A stretch of 15,959 bases of DNA from Alphaproteobacteria bacterium (GCA_017302755.1 JAFLCR010000023.1:1-15959); one strand, 5' to 3'; numbered from the stretch's first letter, positions 7,721 to 15,119 are shown. Program-made: numbers and translations. The notes: generated from the sequence alone by a model not told the origin.

Positions 7721-7975
7721 TTAGGCCTGCACCACGTGCACCACGTTCTTGTTGCCGGCTTTCTTGCCGAACTTCACGCGGCCTTCGACCACGGCGAAGA
7801 TCGTATGATCCTTGCCCATGTCGACGCCCACGCCGGGATGGAACTTGGTGCCGCGCTGACGCACGATGATGTTGCCGGGGATGACTTCCTGATCGCCGAA
7901 CTTTTTGACGCCGAGACGGCGACCGGCTGAGTCGCGACCGTTGCGGGAGGAACCGCCTGCTTTTTTATGTGCCAT
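7721..7975 (-). CDS. rpmA: 50S ribosomal protein L27
   Basis: 84 residues, the normal length for bacterial L27, a protein near the peptidyl-transferase centre of the large subunit. The sequence is diagnostic: N-terminal MAHKKAGGSSRNGRDSAGRRLG, then VIPGNIIVRQRGTKFHPG and DHTIFAVVEGRVKF. No cleavable Firmicute-type N-terminal extension is present. GGAGAAA precedes the ATG. It lies 12 bases downstream of rplU in the same operon and is followed by a strong intrinsic terminator. Confidence 0.98.
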   Translation of the reverse strand: MAHKKAGGSSRNGRDSAGRRLGVKKFGDQEVIPGNIIVRQRGTKFHPGVGVDMGKDHTIFAVVEGRVKFGKKAGNKNVVHVVQA

Positions 7976-7987
7976 GGCTCTTTCTCC

Positions 7988-8299
7988 TTACAGCGTGATG
8001 TCCAGAATGCGGAGCACCGTCTGTTGCTGGCGGTGGCCCTTCTTGCGCCGGTAGTTGTGGCGGCGCTTCTTCTTGAAGATGATGACCTTATCGGCCTTGC
8101 CCTGCTCAATGACCTCGGCGGCGACCTTGGCGCCCTTTACGAGTGGGCTTCCGGTGGTGACGCCCTTGTCCGAGGAGACGAGGAGCACTTCCTCAAGGGA
8201 GATTTTCTTTTGAACTTCGGCGTTTAGCTTCTCGACGCGAATCACGTCGTTCTTCGCTACCTTATACTGCTTACCGCCGGTTTGGATGACCGCGAACAT
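7988..8299 (-). CDS. rplU: 50S ribosomal protein L21
   Basis: 103 residues, standard for L21, which binds 23S rRNA in the large subunit. The N-terminus MFAVIQTGGKQYKV and the basic C-terminal segment KVIIFKKKRRHNYRRKKGHRQ are diagnostic. The frame is open further upstream, but the ATG at 8299 gives the conserved N-terminus and lies downstream of a good promoter, so longer forms are rejected. First gene of the rplU-rpmA operon, divergent from the HD-domain gene. Confidence 0.98.
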   Translation of the reverse strand: MFAVIQTGGKQYKVAKNDVIRVEKLNAEVQKKISLEEVLLVSSDKGVTTGSPLVKGAKVAAEVIEQGKADKVIIFKKKRRHNYRRKKGHRQQQTVLRILDITL

Positions 8300-8339
8300 G
8301 GCTCTCTGCCTACAAAATGGTTGCCCGAAAGGGAGTTGC

Positions 8340-8367
8340 AATATAGTGCTAACCCTCCCCCTGTCAA
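8340..8367 (-). promoter_or_regulatory. Sigma70-type promoter of rplU
   Basis: Read on the minus strand, a consensus -35 TTGACA (8367-8362) is followed by a 16-base spacer and TATATT (8345-8340) as -10. The predicted transcription start is about 30 bases before the rplU start codon. The same short region must also hold the promoter of the divergent HD-domain gene, which I could not define. Confidence 0.75.
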
Positions 8368-8387
8368 GCGCTTTTAGGTGAAGGTTA

Positions 8388-9074
8388 ATGACCGACTTGG
8401 ATGGAGAAAAAAGACATATAGTGCAGCCAGTTATTGCTGCTGGTGCAGCCGCTTTCGCCGCGCAGTGGCACGCCGGGCAGTGGCGTAAGTCCTTCATTCG
8501 CCGCCCGGCGACGGAGCATATGGACTGGGTGGTGTGGATTCTCGCCCGGTACGCGGATGCCAGCGATGAAGTGCTGCTCTCCGGCGGCCGCGTGCACGAT
8601 GTGCTGGAGGATACGGACGCCACGGTCGAGCACATCGCCGAGGCGCTGGGCTGGGAAGTCGCCCATCTGGCAGTCGAGCTCAAGAACCCCGACGACCTCC
8701 ACGGCCCGGATGCCAAGCGCATCTGGCAGGTGGCGCACGCGCCCCACATGTCCCCGCGCGCCAAGGGCATCAAGATCGCGGATCAGATCGCCGTTGTGCT
8801 TGAGCAACTATTCTACCCTCACGGCAAGACCCTGGCTCATTACCTGGAGTATGTGGACAAGGCGGAAGCCGTCTGCCAGGCCTGCGCAGGGGCTTACGCG
8901 GAGTTGGACCGCTACGCGGCGGCGATGCTATCCAAGGTCCGCCGCCAGCTGGAGAACTTGATGGAAGCGACGCTGGATGACCAGACGATCCTGCGTGAGC
9001 CGGTGATTACCTTTTGCCTGCACCTGGCCTGTGCCGCCCCTGAAGGGAAGGCGGAACCGTCGGCCATGCGTTAA
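8388..9074 (+). CDS. Small HD-domain protein, RelA/SpoT-hydrolase (SAH)-like
   Basis: 228 residues, one domain. The pattern is that of the ppGpp hydrolase half of RelA/SpoT proteins and of small alarmone hydrolases such as MESH1: HAGQWRK (28-34), the HD doublet at His70-Asp71 inside VHDVLEDTDATVEHI, and a late metal ligand Asp132 in RAKGIKIADQI. If active it would remove the 3'-pyrophosphate of (p)ppGpp, or act on a related nucleotide such as NADPH, as reported for MESH1. An odd feature is that the usual YIxHP segment carrying the first metal histidine reads FIRRPATEH (36-44). The canonical His is Arg39, and His44 may substitute. No synthetase, TGS or ACT domains are present. It is divergent from rplU. 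Substrate is uncertain. Confidence 0.72.
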   Translation: MTDLDGEKRHIVQPVIAAGAAAFAAQWHAGQWRKSFIRRPATEHMDWVVWILARYADASDEVLLSGGRVHDVLEDTDATVEHIAEALGWEVAHLAVELKNPDDLHGPDAKRIWQVAHAPHMSPRAKGIKIADQIAVVLEQLFYPHGKTLAHYLEYVDKAEAVCQACAGAYAELDRYAAAMLSKVRRQLENLMEATLDDQTILREPVITFCLHLACAAPEGKAEPSAMR

Positions 9075-9089
9075 GCGCTCGCTTTTCCC

Positions 9090-9118
9090 TTGTCGCCCGC
9101 CCCCTGTGGCGCTAAGTA
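9090..9118 (+). promoter_or_regulatory. Probable promoter of tRNA-Ser
   Basis: TTGTCG (9090-9095), a 17-base spacer and TAAGTA (9113-9118) lie so that transcription would begin a few bases before the tRNA 5' end at 9134. Boxes are only moderately close to consensus. Confidence 0.5.
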
Positions 9119-9133
9119 TACGGCCCTGTTCGC

Positions 9134-9223
9134 GGAGAGGTGCTGGAGTGGTTGAACAGGACGGTCTCGAAAACCGTTATATCCGCAAGGATATCGAGGG
9201 TTCGAATCCCTCTCTCTCCGCCA
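9134..9223 (+). tRNA. tRNA-Ser (anticodon CGA)
   Basis: A complete 90-base class II tRNA with encoded CCA. The acceptor stem GGAGAGG pairs with TCTCTCC (9213-9219), with one G-U pair. The anticodon arm is ACGGT-CTCGAAA-ACCGT, giving anticodon CGA, which reads UCG (serine). The long variable arm, with ATATCC and GGATAT halves, is typical of tRNA-Ser. The T arm is GAGGG-TTCGAAT-CCCTC. A mobile-element-like gene set starts right downstream, so the 3' half may be the integration site. Confidence 0.97.
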
Positions 9224-9676
9224 GACCTCTACAGGTGGTATTTCTCAATAGATTATAGGTGGTTGTGAAGTGCCCAGCCTGTGTGACGGTTTGGGGTGTT
9301 TTTCGTGTACTTCGCTGGGGCTGGTGGTTTGCTCGCGGCTGCGAAACGCTGCGATGAGAGAGCGATTATTCTCTGTTTTGTGTGTACTTGCGGCGGGCGA
9401 TACACGCTTTGAGATTGGCAATTTCCCTGTGCTGATGTGCGCGTACTTTTCAGCAATTCGGATGTGTTGGCGATAATATGCGCCAGTTGCGGAGAAGAAA
9501 GCAATGATGCGTAATCATGGCAGATTGTGACGGCGCGCGCCTTTGCGTAGGCTTGCCCCATGCATCGATTTTCTCACATAGCAACTGATTATTCTGCGGA
9601 TTCACTCAGTAAAAGAGTGGATTCAAGCGGCTACCCACGCATTCATGACGAAACTTCTCAACCGAGGAAAACCGCC
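9224..9676. other. Non-coding boundary between tRNA-Ser and recombinase cassette
   Basis: About 450 bases with no convincing gene. Short open frames exist on both strands but lack ribosome sites and protein-like composition. It holds loosely repeated words: three (T/G)GTACTT-type copies near 9308, 9382 and 9444, two AGGTGGT copies near 9233 and 9255, and GATTATTCT twice near 9363 and 9588. I see no clear terminator after the tRNA. This would be the place for a left attachment site and for the promoter of the DUF2924 gene. Confidence 0.45.
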
Positions 9677-10111
9677 ATGGATACGAGCCTTTTAGCACAA
9701 CTTGCAGCGCTGCCGGAGATGGAGGCGACAGAGATGAAAGCCCTCTGGAAACGCCTCTACCAGAAACCGCCGCCGCCCTTCAACCGATCCAATTATATCA
9801 AGCGACTCGCATACCGTATTCAGGAACTGGCGTATAGGGTGGATTCACGGAAGCTGGAAAAACGGCTGGAACTCTATGCCCGCCAGCGGATGGATCAACG
9901 TTGCAACGCAAAGCCGAAACGCATCATGGATCGTCCCATCACCGGCACACGCCTGATGCGCGAATATTGTGGGGAAGAACATCACGTCATGGTGCTGGCG
10001 CATGGGTTTGAATATCGCGGCAAGCGTTACAAGAGCTTATCGGCCATTGCGCGCAGCATCACCGGCACGCAGTGGTCGGGGCCGCTGTTTTTTGGGCTTA
10101 AACGTTCGTAA
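9677..10111 (+). CDS. DUF2924-domain protein
   Basis: 144 residues from the ATG at 9677, chosen because GAGGA lies eight bases upstream and the family N-terminus (LLAQLAALPEMEATEMKALW) follows; the longer frame from 9560 is unsupported. Diagnostic DUF2924 features are KRLYQKPPPPFNR, the segment YIKRLAYRIQELAY, ITGTRLMREYCGEEHHVMVL, and the C-terminal YKSLSAIARSITGTQWSGP...FFGL. In this family the C-terminal part resembles a small DNA-binding or recombinase-partner module. The family is regularly found next to large serine recombinases, as here: the recombinase gene starts nine bases downstream. A role as recombination accessory factor is inferred; no biochemical function is established to my knowledge. 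Confidence 0.88.
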   Translation: MDTSLLAQLAALPEMEATEMKALWKRLYQKPPPPFNRSNYIKRLAYRIQELAYRVDSRKLEKRLELYARQRMDQRCNAKPKRIMDRPITGTRLMREYCGEEHHVMVLAHGFEYRGKRYKSLSAIARSITGTQWSGPLFFGLKRS

Positions 10112-10120
10112 GGAGGCAAC

Positions 10121-11458
10121 ATGATACACATCAAACGCAAAATACGCTGCGCAATTTACACGCGCAAATCGCATGAGGATGGGCTGGAGCAGGAATTTAA
10201 TAGCCTCGATGCCCAATATGAGGCGTGCACTGCCTATATTCAGAGCCAGCGGTCGGAAGGATGGATGGCGCTGCCTGACCGCTATGATGATGGCGGGTTC
10301 AGCGGCGGCAATATTGAGCGCCCGGCACTCAAGCGATTGCTGAAAGATATAGATAACGGGCTGGTGGATGTGATCATCGTCTATAAAATCGACCGCATGT
10401 CCCGCTCGCTGTATGATTTTGTGAAGCTGATGGATGCGTTCGAAAAACGTGGTGTGACGTTCGTGTCGGTGACGCAGCATTTTAACACCACCACGCCGAT
10501 GGGTAAATTGACGCTCAATATTCTGCTCTCCTTCGCGCAGTTTGAACGTGAGATTACGGGTGAACGCATCCGCGATAAACTTGCCGCGTCGAAGAAAAAG
10601 GGCATGTGGATGGGTGGTACGCCGCCGCTGGGCTATGACGTCAAAGACCGCAAGCTGGTGGTGAACGAGCAGGAAGCCGAAATGATCCGCCACATCTTCC
10701 AGCGTTTTGCGGTGCTGCAATCGATCACCTCGCTCGTTGCAGAAATACGCGAGCGCGGGTTTCGCACCAAGACCTATACCAGCAAAACCGAGCGTGTACG
10801 CGAGGGTCGGTTAATGGATAAGGGGTTTGTCTATCGGCTACTGAACAACAGACTTTACCTCGGCGAAATCACCCACCATGAGCAATGCTACCCTGGTCTG
10901 CATGCGGCAATTATTGAGCGAAGCCTATGGGACAAGGTGCATGCGGTGATGAAGGAAAGCCCGCGCACACGCGCCAATATGACCCGCCGCGAGATTAGTG
11001 CGCCGCTGCGTGGAGTGATGCGCTGCGCTGGCTGCGACTCCGGCATGACGCCCAGCAGCACAAGGCGGCGCGGCAAACTGTATCGCTATTACGTTCCCAA
11101 TAATCACCTGAAGAAATCCTGCCTGACATGCCCGGTTGGCAGCATCAGCGCGGGTGAGATTGAGGAGATCGTGCTGCAGCAATTGCAGGGTGCATTGCAA
11201 TCTCCTGATGCGATAGTGCAAACATGGGAGGCAGCGGTGGCGCATGACCCACGCATTACCGAACATGAGATACGCGCAGCGCTGGGCAACATCCGCACAT
11301 TGTGGGATGACTTATTCCCCGCTGAGCAGGAGCGGCTGATCAAGAGCCTCACGCAAAGCGTCACGATTCATCCTGATCGGGTGGATATTATGCTGAACCT
11401 GCAGGGCATGGATGAGCTGGCGCGCAGCATCTGCAAACGGCGCGAGGTGGCGGCATGA
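10121..11458 (+). CDS. Serine recombinase/integrase (resolvase-type N-terminus)
   Basis: 445 residues, with AGGAGG four bases before the ATG. It cuts and rejoins DNA through a 5'-phosphoserine link. The N-terminal resolvase domain (about 1-150) carries the catalytic Ser17 in AIYTRKS, the GGFSGGNIERPAL segment (58-70), YKIDRMSRS (88-96) and FEREITGERIRDKL (141-154). A Recombinase domain follows (about 165-280, starting GTPPLGYDV), then a zinc ribbon with Cys302, Cys305, Cys334 and Cys337. The C-terminal tail (about 345-440) is shorter than in many phage integrases of this class. It lies between the DUF2924 gene and a small HTH gene whose ATG overlaps its TGA, so the three form a translationally coupled cassette. 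It is probably the integrase/excisionase of the element. Confidence 0.93.
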   Translation: MIHIKRKIRCAIYTRKSHEDGLEQEFNSLDAQYEACTAYIQSQRSEGWMALPDRYDDGGFSGGNIERPALKRLLKDIDNGLVDVIIVYKIDRMSRSLYDFVKLMDAFEKRGVTFVSVTQHFNTTTPMGKLTLNILLSFAQFEREITGERIRDKLAASKKKGMWMGGTPPLGYDVKDRKLVVNEQEAEMIRHIFQRFAVLQSITSLVAEIRERGFRTKTYTSKTERVREGRLMDKGFVYRLLNNRLYLGEITHHEQCYPGLHAAIIERSLWDKVHAVMKESPRTRANMTRREISAPLRGVMRCAGCDSGMTPSSTRRRGKLYRYYVPNNHLKKSCLTCPVGSISAGEIEEIVLQQLQGALQSPDAIVQTWEAAVAHDPRITEHEIRAALGNIRTLWDDLFPAEQERLIKSLTQSVTIHPDRVDIMLNLQGMDELARSICKRREVAA

Positions 11459-11859
11459 AAAAGCAGCCCTCCGTTGGGTTATGCATCAGCGTGCCAGTGC
11501 GGTTTCGGCGGCGCGGTGGCAGGAAACTTATTCTATCCCCCGAAGGCATGCCACAAAACATTGCGGATACGGCAAAACCTGACGATGTAATGATCCATGC
11601 GCTGGCACGGGCTTGGAAGTGGCAGAATATGTATGAAAACGGCGAGTATGGTTCGCTGGAAGCATTCGCCGAGCGGCATCGCCTTAACAAGTCGTATACG
11701 GCACGTGTAATGCGGCTCAATTTTCTGGCGCCGGATATTCGGGAAGCCATTATGAACGGCACGCATCCCAAGGGTCTCAGGCTCGCCGATCTGATGCATC
11801 CATTCCCCCCCGAATGGGATTTGCAGTGTCAGAAATTTGGGTTTTATCCCGCGCAATAA
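11455..11859 (+). CDS. Small ParB-HTH-like protein of the recombinase cassette
   Basis: 134 residues. The start codon overlaps the recombinase stop (ATGA at 11455-11458), which indicates coupled translation. The N-terminal VPVRFRRRGGRKLIL motif (about residues 14-28) is one I recognise from small proteins that follow DUF2924/serine-recombinase pairs. A helix-turn-helix of the ParB/KorB type spans roughly residues 63-100: SLEAFAERHRLNKSYTARVM, then LAPDIREAIMNG. The end, HPFPPEWDLQ, is also family-like. No nuclease or CTPase motif of full-length ParB is present. A role as DNA-binding accessory factor for recombination, or as regulator of the cassette, is inferred. Confidence 0.75.
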   Translation: MKKQPSVGLCISVPVRFRRRGGRKLILSPEGMPQNIADTAKPDDVMIHALARAWKWQNMYENGEYGSLEAFAERHRLNKSYTARVMRLNFLAPDIREAIMNGTHPKGLRLADLMHPFPPEWDLQCQKFGFYPAQ

Positions 11860-11902
11860 TTTTATCCTCTGCGGCAAAATACTGTAATATAACGATTATA
11901 TA

Positions 11903-11931
11903 TTGTCGATGCTACGCGCTGTTGCTATGAT
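11903..11931 (+). promoter_or_regulatory. Candidate sigma70 promoter
   Basis: TTGTCG (11903-11908), a 17-base spacer and TATGAT (11926-11931) stand in the 105-base gap before the next gene, about 34 bases ahead of its start codon. An AT-rich stretch precedes the -35. It would drive the second gene group of the element. Confidence 0.5.
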
Positions 11932-11964
11932 GTACGCATTACCACCACACCAGCACGTATATCT

Positions 11965-12324
11965 ATGCCACTACCAGAAAAACTGTTTTTTGAGTTGGGT
12001 GAATGTGCCGAGCGTTGGCATGTAACGATGTGTGATGTGCAGTATTACATCACACATGGATATTTGGAGGCGCAGGCATGGGTGCCATTTACAGACGTTG
12101 AGTTTTGTCGTGTTGACGCGCAAACGGGTCAGGTGCGTTCATGGTTCATGGAGCATCAGGGCTATGCGGCACTTTTCCCAGAAACCTGTCGCCGCATATT
12201 CAGCCAGCAGGGTTGCATGGTGTTTGGTTTTGGCGGGAAGCGACGATTTTTTCAAATTACAATCAGGCCTGATGGTACGCCTCGCCGATCTTTTTATCAG
12301 CCGCGAGGAATTGCAGCGGTTTGA
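11965..12324 (+). CDS. 5' part of a probably frameshifted element gene
   Basis: 119 residues in this frame. No strong ribosome site is seen before the ATG. The N-terminal 90 or so residues look like genuine protein: LFFELGECAERWHVTMCDVQYYITHGYLEAQAWVP resembles the start of small helix-rich proteins of alphaproteobacterial prophages, in which a MerR/HTH-like segment is followed by a segment ending in a cysteine-arginine-rich helix (ETCRRIFSQQG). After about residue 91 (GFGG, 12231-12237) the sequence becomes basic and unconvincing, while the +1 frame becomes convincing. One surplus G in the GGG run at 12235-12237 would explain this: without it the reading goes GFGGSDDFFKL and continues in the downstream frame. 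Function unknown. Confidence 0.5.
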   Translation: MPLPEKLFFELGECAERWHVTMCDVQYYITHGYLEAQAWVPFTDVEFCRVDAQTGQVRSWFMEHQGYAALFPETCRRIFSQQGCMVFGFGGKRRFFQITIRPDGTPRRSFYQPRGIAAV

Positions 12325-12589
12325 GCAAGTCTATGATCTTGCGTCCCCTGCAGCATCTCCCGGGCGCGCAGGTCGCCCAAGCGTGATGGATAAAATAATG
12401 GCGGAACTACAGCGGCGCATTGAAACGGGCAAGGACATGAAATCCAATAACGCCGAGGCAGAACATCTCTACCGCTGGGCGGAAGCGACAATTAGAGATC
12501 ACGCCATTCCAAGTATTGCCACCATCGCCAATAATGTCGGGCTGTTTCGCAAGAAACTCCGCCAGAACGCGCACGCAATCGCTTCATGA
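12272..12589 (+). CDS. 3' part of the same split gene, or a separate small protein
   Basis: From the ATG at 12272 this frame gives 105 residues beginning MVRLADLFISREELQRFEQVYDLA. The frame is open upstream to 12032, but the part before about 12230 is a shadow of the preceding gene. The segment ADLFISREELQRFE, the motif GRAGRPSVMDKIMAELQRRIETG, and a C-terminal EAEHLYRWAE...IPSIATIANNVGLFRKKLR match, by eye, the C-terminal half of conserved prophage proteins whose N-terminal half looks like the preceding frame. I therefore think 11965-12589 is one gene of about 207 codons interrupted by a one-base frameshift. Alternatives are translation from the internal ATG or programmed +1 frameshifting. 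Function unknown; a DNA-binding role is possible. Confidence 0.5.
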   Translation: MVRLADLFISREELQRFEQVYDLASPAASPGRAGRPSVMDKIMAELQRRIETGKDMKSNNAEAEHLYRWAEATIRDHAIPSIATIANNVGLFRKKLRQNAHAIAS

Positions 12590-12651
12590 AATCACCTGAT
12601 ATCATGTAATATCGTGGCAGTTTTTCGTGATTATGATCGCAGTCAGGATGC

Positions 12652-12677
12652 CCTCCATCGCAACCCAGTGATGGAGG
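12652..12677 (+). promoter_or_regulatory. Inverted repeat sequestering the SD of the AlpA-like gene
   Basis: A perfect 8-bp inverted repeat, CCTCCATC (12652-12659) and GATGGAGG (12670-12677), encloses a 10-base loop. The right arm contains the GGAGG ribosome site of the gene that starts at 12687. Folded in mRNA it would block translation initiation. As DNA it could also be an autoregulatory operator. A smaller repeat, GATAT-6-ATATC, lies at 12598-12613. Confidence 0.55.
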
Positions 12678-12686
12678 AACATAACC

Positions 12687-12914
12687 ATGACGGACACAAG
12701 GCATCTCAATCAGATCGATCTCTCACGCAGGCTGGGCGTATCCCACCGCACGTTAGAGCGCTGGCGCTGGCAGGGTGTTGGTCCGGCGTTTCTTAAAATC
12801 GGTGGGCGGGTAAAATACCGCCTGCAAGATGTGGAATCATTTGAGCTTAGCCGCATCTGCCGCAGCACGGCGGATGAATATCGCTTCAGCGACCAGCCAG
12901 AAATCTCCGCATGA
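12687..12914 (+). CDS. AlpA/excisionase-like HTH regulator
   Basis: 75 residues with a GGAGG site nine bases before the ATG. The sequence LSRRLGVSHRTLERWRWQGVGPAFLKIGGRVKYRLQDVESFE (about residues 12-53) is a MerR-like winged helix-turn-helix of the AlpA/excisionase (helix_turn_helix_17) type. These small proteins act as excisionases or as transcriptional activators in prophages, satellites and integrative elements. It stands 12 bases upstream of the primase-helicase gene, the usual place for a regulator of element replication and excision. Its ribosome site lies in a hairpin, so its synthesis may be controlled. No recombinase activity of its own is expected. Confidence 0.87.
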   Translation: MTDTRHLNQIDLSRRLGVSHRTLERWRWQGVGPAFLKIGGRVKYRLQDVESFELSRICRSTADEYRFSDQPEISA

Positions 12915-12926
12915 TGCGGGGGTGTC

Positions 12927-15119
12927 ATGCTCATGTACCTCCCTCCGCCCATTGACAGCGAAATAGCAAGCATCAACGCGCAACAACTCGCAGCACATCT
13001 TGATTTGCTGTTCACCGGCTGCAGCGGATCTGTGGCACTGCGCGCATTCTCAGAAAAAGGCAATGACACTGCAAAACCCTACCTGCACTGGGTCGCGTGT
13101 GGCAACGAACTGCACATATCGGTGTTGCGGTTTTGTGAACAGGCTTCGTCAAAGGGGCTGGCGTGTTATGTGATCCCCGGCACGGTCGCAGAACGTGGCA
13201 AGGCCGGTGCGACGGATATTCAGCAGATGCAGTGCGTGCTGGTCGATATTGACGATGGAGATGTGGAGTCGAAACGCCTGTTTCTATGCGAGCATATCGG
13301 CGCGCCATCACTCGTGGTGGAATCAGGCGGCGTTACAGAACAAGGCCAGAAAAAACTCCATCTCTACTGGAAACTCAAAGAACCAGCCTCAGCGGATCAT
13401 TTGCGCCTGCTGCTCTCGCTACGGCTCATGCTCGCAGAAAAAGCAGGAGGTGACAGACATTTTTCCTCCGCGCATCAACCCATTCGCCTCGCTGGGTCTA
13501 TTTACCGCAAACACGGTGCTGTCAAATCCGTGCATATCACAGAGCAATCTGCCTATGAATATGAGCTGGCGGATTTGATGTCACGTGCGCTTGCCATGCC
13601 ATGGCGAGATCATCCACCACCCACCGCGCTGCTCACAAAACCGACCATCAACAACGTGCTGACGCACCGTGTGCGCGAGCATGGGGTGGATAATTGGACG
13701 CGGTTTGAAGGCATCAGCCGTGTGATTGGTCACTGGCTCAGACGCTGGCATGAAGGACAGATTACACAGGCGCAGGCCGAAGAAGAAATCCACGCCTATA
13801 ACGCCGCCTGCCTGTCACCGCCATGGCCGGAAGCGCGTGTACAGACCGAGATTGATCGCCTACGGCAGAAGCACTGCGCGGAGCATGGCGCACCGAAGCA
13901 GCCCACGCACCATCATGTGGAATGTTTCTCTGCGCGGCATTCGCTGCAACATCCCGCGCCATTGCCAAAGGATATTATCAGCCCGCGTATACTGACACCG
14001 GGTGGGTTGTGGCTAATCGCCGGGCCGCCCAAGGTAGGCAAGAGCGATTTTTTACTGTCGCTATTCAGCCATGCGGCGGCGGGGCTTAATTTCTTGTGTT
14101 TTGGCGTGAGCCGACCGTTACGCATTTTCTACGCACAGGCAGAGCTGGAGCGGCCCTATCTACAGGAGCGTTACCGCCATATCGCAGCACATCAGGCGAT
14201 GGCGTTTACGCCGGGGCTGGATAATCTGGTGATGACGTCGCGCTTTCATTTTCAGCTGGACGAATCTGGCGTAGAGGCGATTGCCAAAGCAGTGAATCAG
14301 CATTGTGGCAATCAGGTTGATATCATCGCGCTCGACCCTTTCCGCAATATCTATCAGGCGGGGCTTGCCAGTGGGGATGTGAATGCCGAGTTGGTGGCGT
14401 TCTTTCGGCTGCGGCTGGAAAAGCTGCTCGCGCTCACCAACCCGCAGGCAGGGTTGGTGCTGGTACATCACACCAATAAAATCACCGAGAAAACCCTCAC
14501 TGAAGACCCGATGGCGGCGATTTCGGGTGGTGGCGCCATGTTGTCCTATCCCTCGGCACTCACCGTGATGGGGAAGGCAAAGCACGACGACCATCACGGC
14601 ATCACCTGCTGGTTTGATCTGCGTTATGGCGCACCGATGCCCACCTGCAGCTTCATCAAAAAAGACGGTGTGTGGCAGCAGTTTGACCAACATGACATCC
14701 GCCTGATCCGCCAGCAATGGGGGCAACGTAACGATGAAGAACAATCGCGTCGCCGCTACAATATACTCACCTTCCTCTACGAAGAAGCCCTATGCGGCAG
14801 GTTGTATAACGCCGAATCACTGAGTGACACGCTGGCGGGACGCATGGGGCTTGGTGCAGGAAAAACCATCCGTGCGCTCATCCGCCAATATGAAACGCAA
14901 GGCTATATCCGTCTGATCAGCAACGAACATGCCGCGCAGTATGACCTGCCAAAAACCCGCTCCAAATACGGGTATCTCTGTGTTGAAGGCATGCATCATG
15001 AGAAGGACGAGCGTCACTATCTACCGACACATTACCGATGTGCGCGCAGTGGTCAGGTCTTTGCGCTGAGTGATGAAGAGGTGCATCGCTGGCAGTATGA
15101 TGCAGGAGGTGCGGCATGA
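12927..15119 (+). CDS. Primase-helicase (AEP-like primase + RepA-like AAA_25 ATPase)
   Basis: 730 residues. The ATG at 12927 follows a G-rich stretch at 12917-12923. The N-terminal part (about 20-215) looks like an archaeo-eukaryotic-type (RepB/primase-polymerase) domain: a metal-binding DIDD at 107-110, LVVESGG at 129-135, HLYWKL with His145, and the RLAGSIYRKHG segment (187-197). A helical linker follows. The second half is a RepA/DnaB-like ATPase: Walker A GPPKVGKS at 366-373, Walker B DIIALD at 465-470, and LVLVHHTNK at 510-518. A C-terminal part (about 600-690) looks like a winged helix. Such fusions start replication of plasmids, phages and phage satellites. Its stop overlaps an ATG (15116). 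The iteron-like region just downstream is a plausible target. Confidence 0.88.
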   Translation: MLMYLPPPIDSEIASINAQQLAAHLDLLFTGCSGSVALRAFSEKGNDTAKPYLHWVACGNELHISVLRFCEQASSKGLACYVIPGTVAERGKAGATDIQQMQCVLVDIDDGDVESKRLFLCEHIGAPSLVVESGGVTEQGQKKLHLYWKLKEPASADHLRLLLSLRLMLAEKAGGDRHFSSAHQPIRLAGSIYRKHGAVKSVHITEQSAYEYELADLMSRALAMPWRDHPPPTALLTKPTINNVLTHRVREHGVDNWTRFEGISRVIGHWLRRWHEGQITQAQAEEEIHAYNAACLSPPWPEARVQTEIDRLRQKHCAEHGAPKQPTHHHVECFSARHSLQHPAPLPKDIISPRILTPGGLWLIAGPPKVGKSDFLLSLFSHAAAGLNFLCFGVSRPLRIFYAQAELERPYLQERYRHIAAHQAMAFTPGLDNLVMTSRFHFQLDESGVEAIAKAVNQHCGNQVDIIALDPFRNIYQAGLASGDVNAELVAFFRLRLEKLLALTNPQAGLVLVHHTNKITEKTLTEDPMAAISGGGAMLSYPSALTVMGKAKHDDHHGITCWFDLRYGAPMPTCSFIKKDGVWQQFDQHDIRLIRQQWGQRNDEEQSRRRYNILTFLYEEALCGRLYNAESLSDTLAGRMGLGAGKTIRALIRQYETQGYIRLISNEHAAQYDLPKTRSKYGYLCVEGMHHEKDERHYLPTHYRCARSGQVFALSDEEVHRWQYDAGGAA

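Noticed and set aside
8300..8773. Long N-terminal extension of L21
   Set aside because: It overlaps the divergent HD-domain gene and the rplU promoter. L21 proteins begin at the MFAVIQTGGKQYKV position.
9253..9561. 102-residue minus-strand open frame between the tRNA and the DUF2924 gene
   Set aside because: Low-complexity, non-protein-like composition, no ribosome site, and no recognisable motif.
9560..9676. 39-residue N-terminal extension of the DUF2924 protein
   Set aside because: No ribosome site, while the ATG at 9677 has GAGGA at proper spacing and gives the family N-terminus.
9224..9676. Possible CRISPR array from the repeated GTACTT-type words
   Set aside because: The words are only 6-8 bases, unevenly spaced and not followed by regular spacers. 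No cas genes are present.
14160..14744. 194-residue minus-strand open frame inside the primase-helicase gene
   Set aside because: It is antisense to the Walker A/B ATPase region and has no ribosome site or motif.
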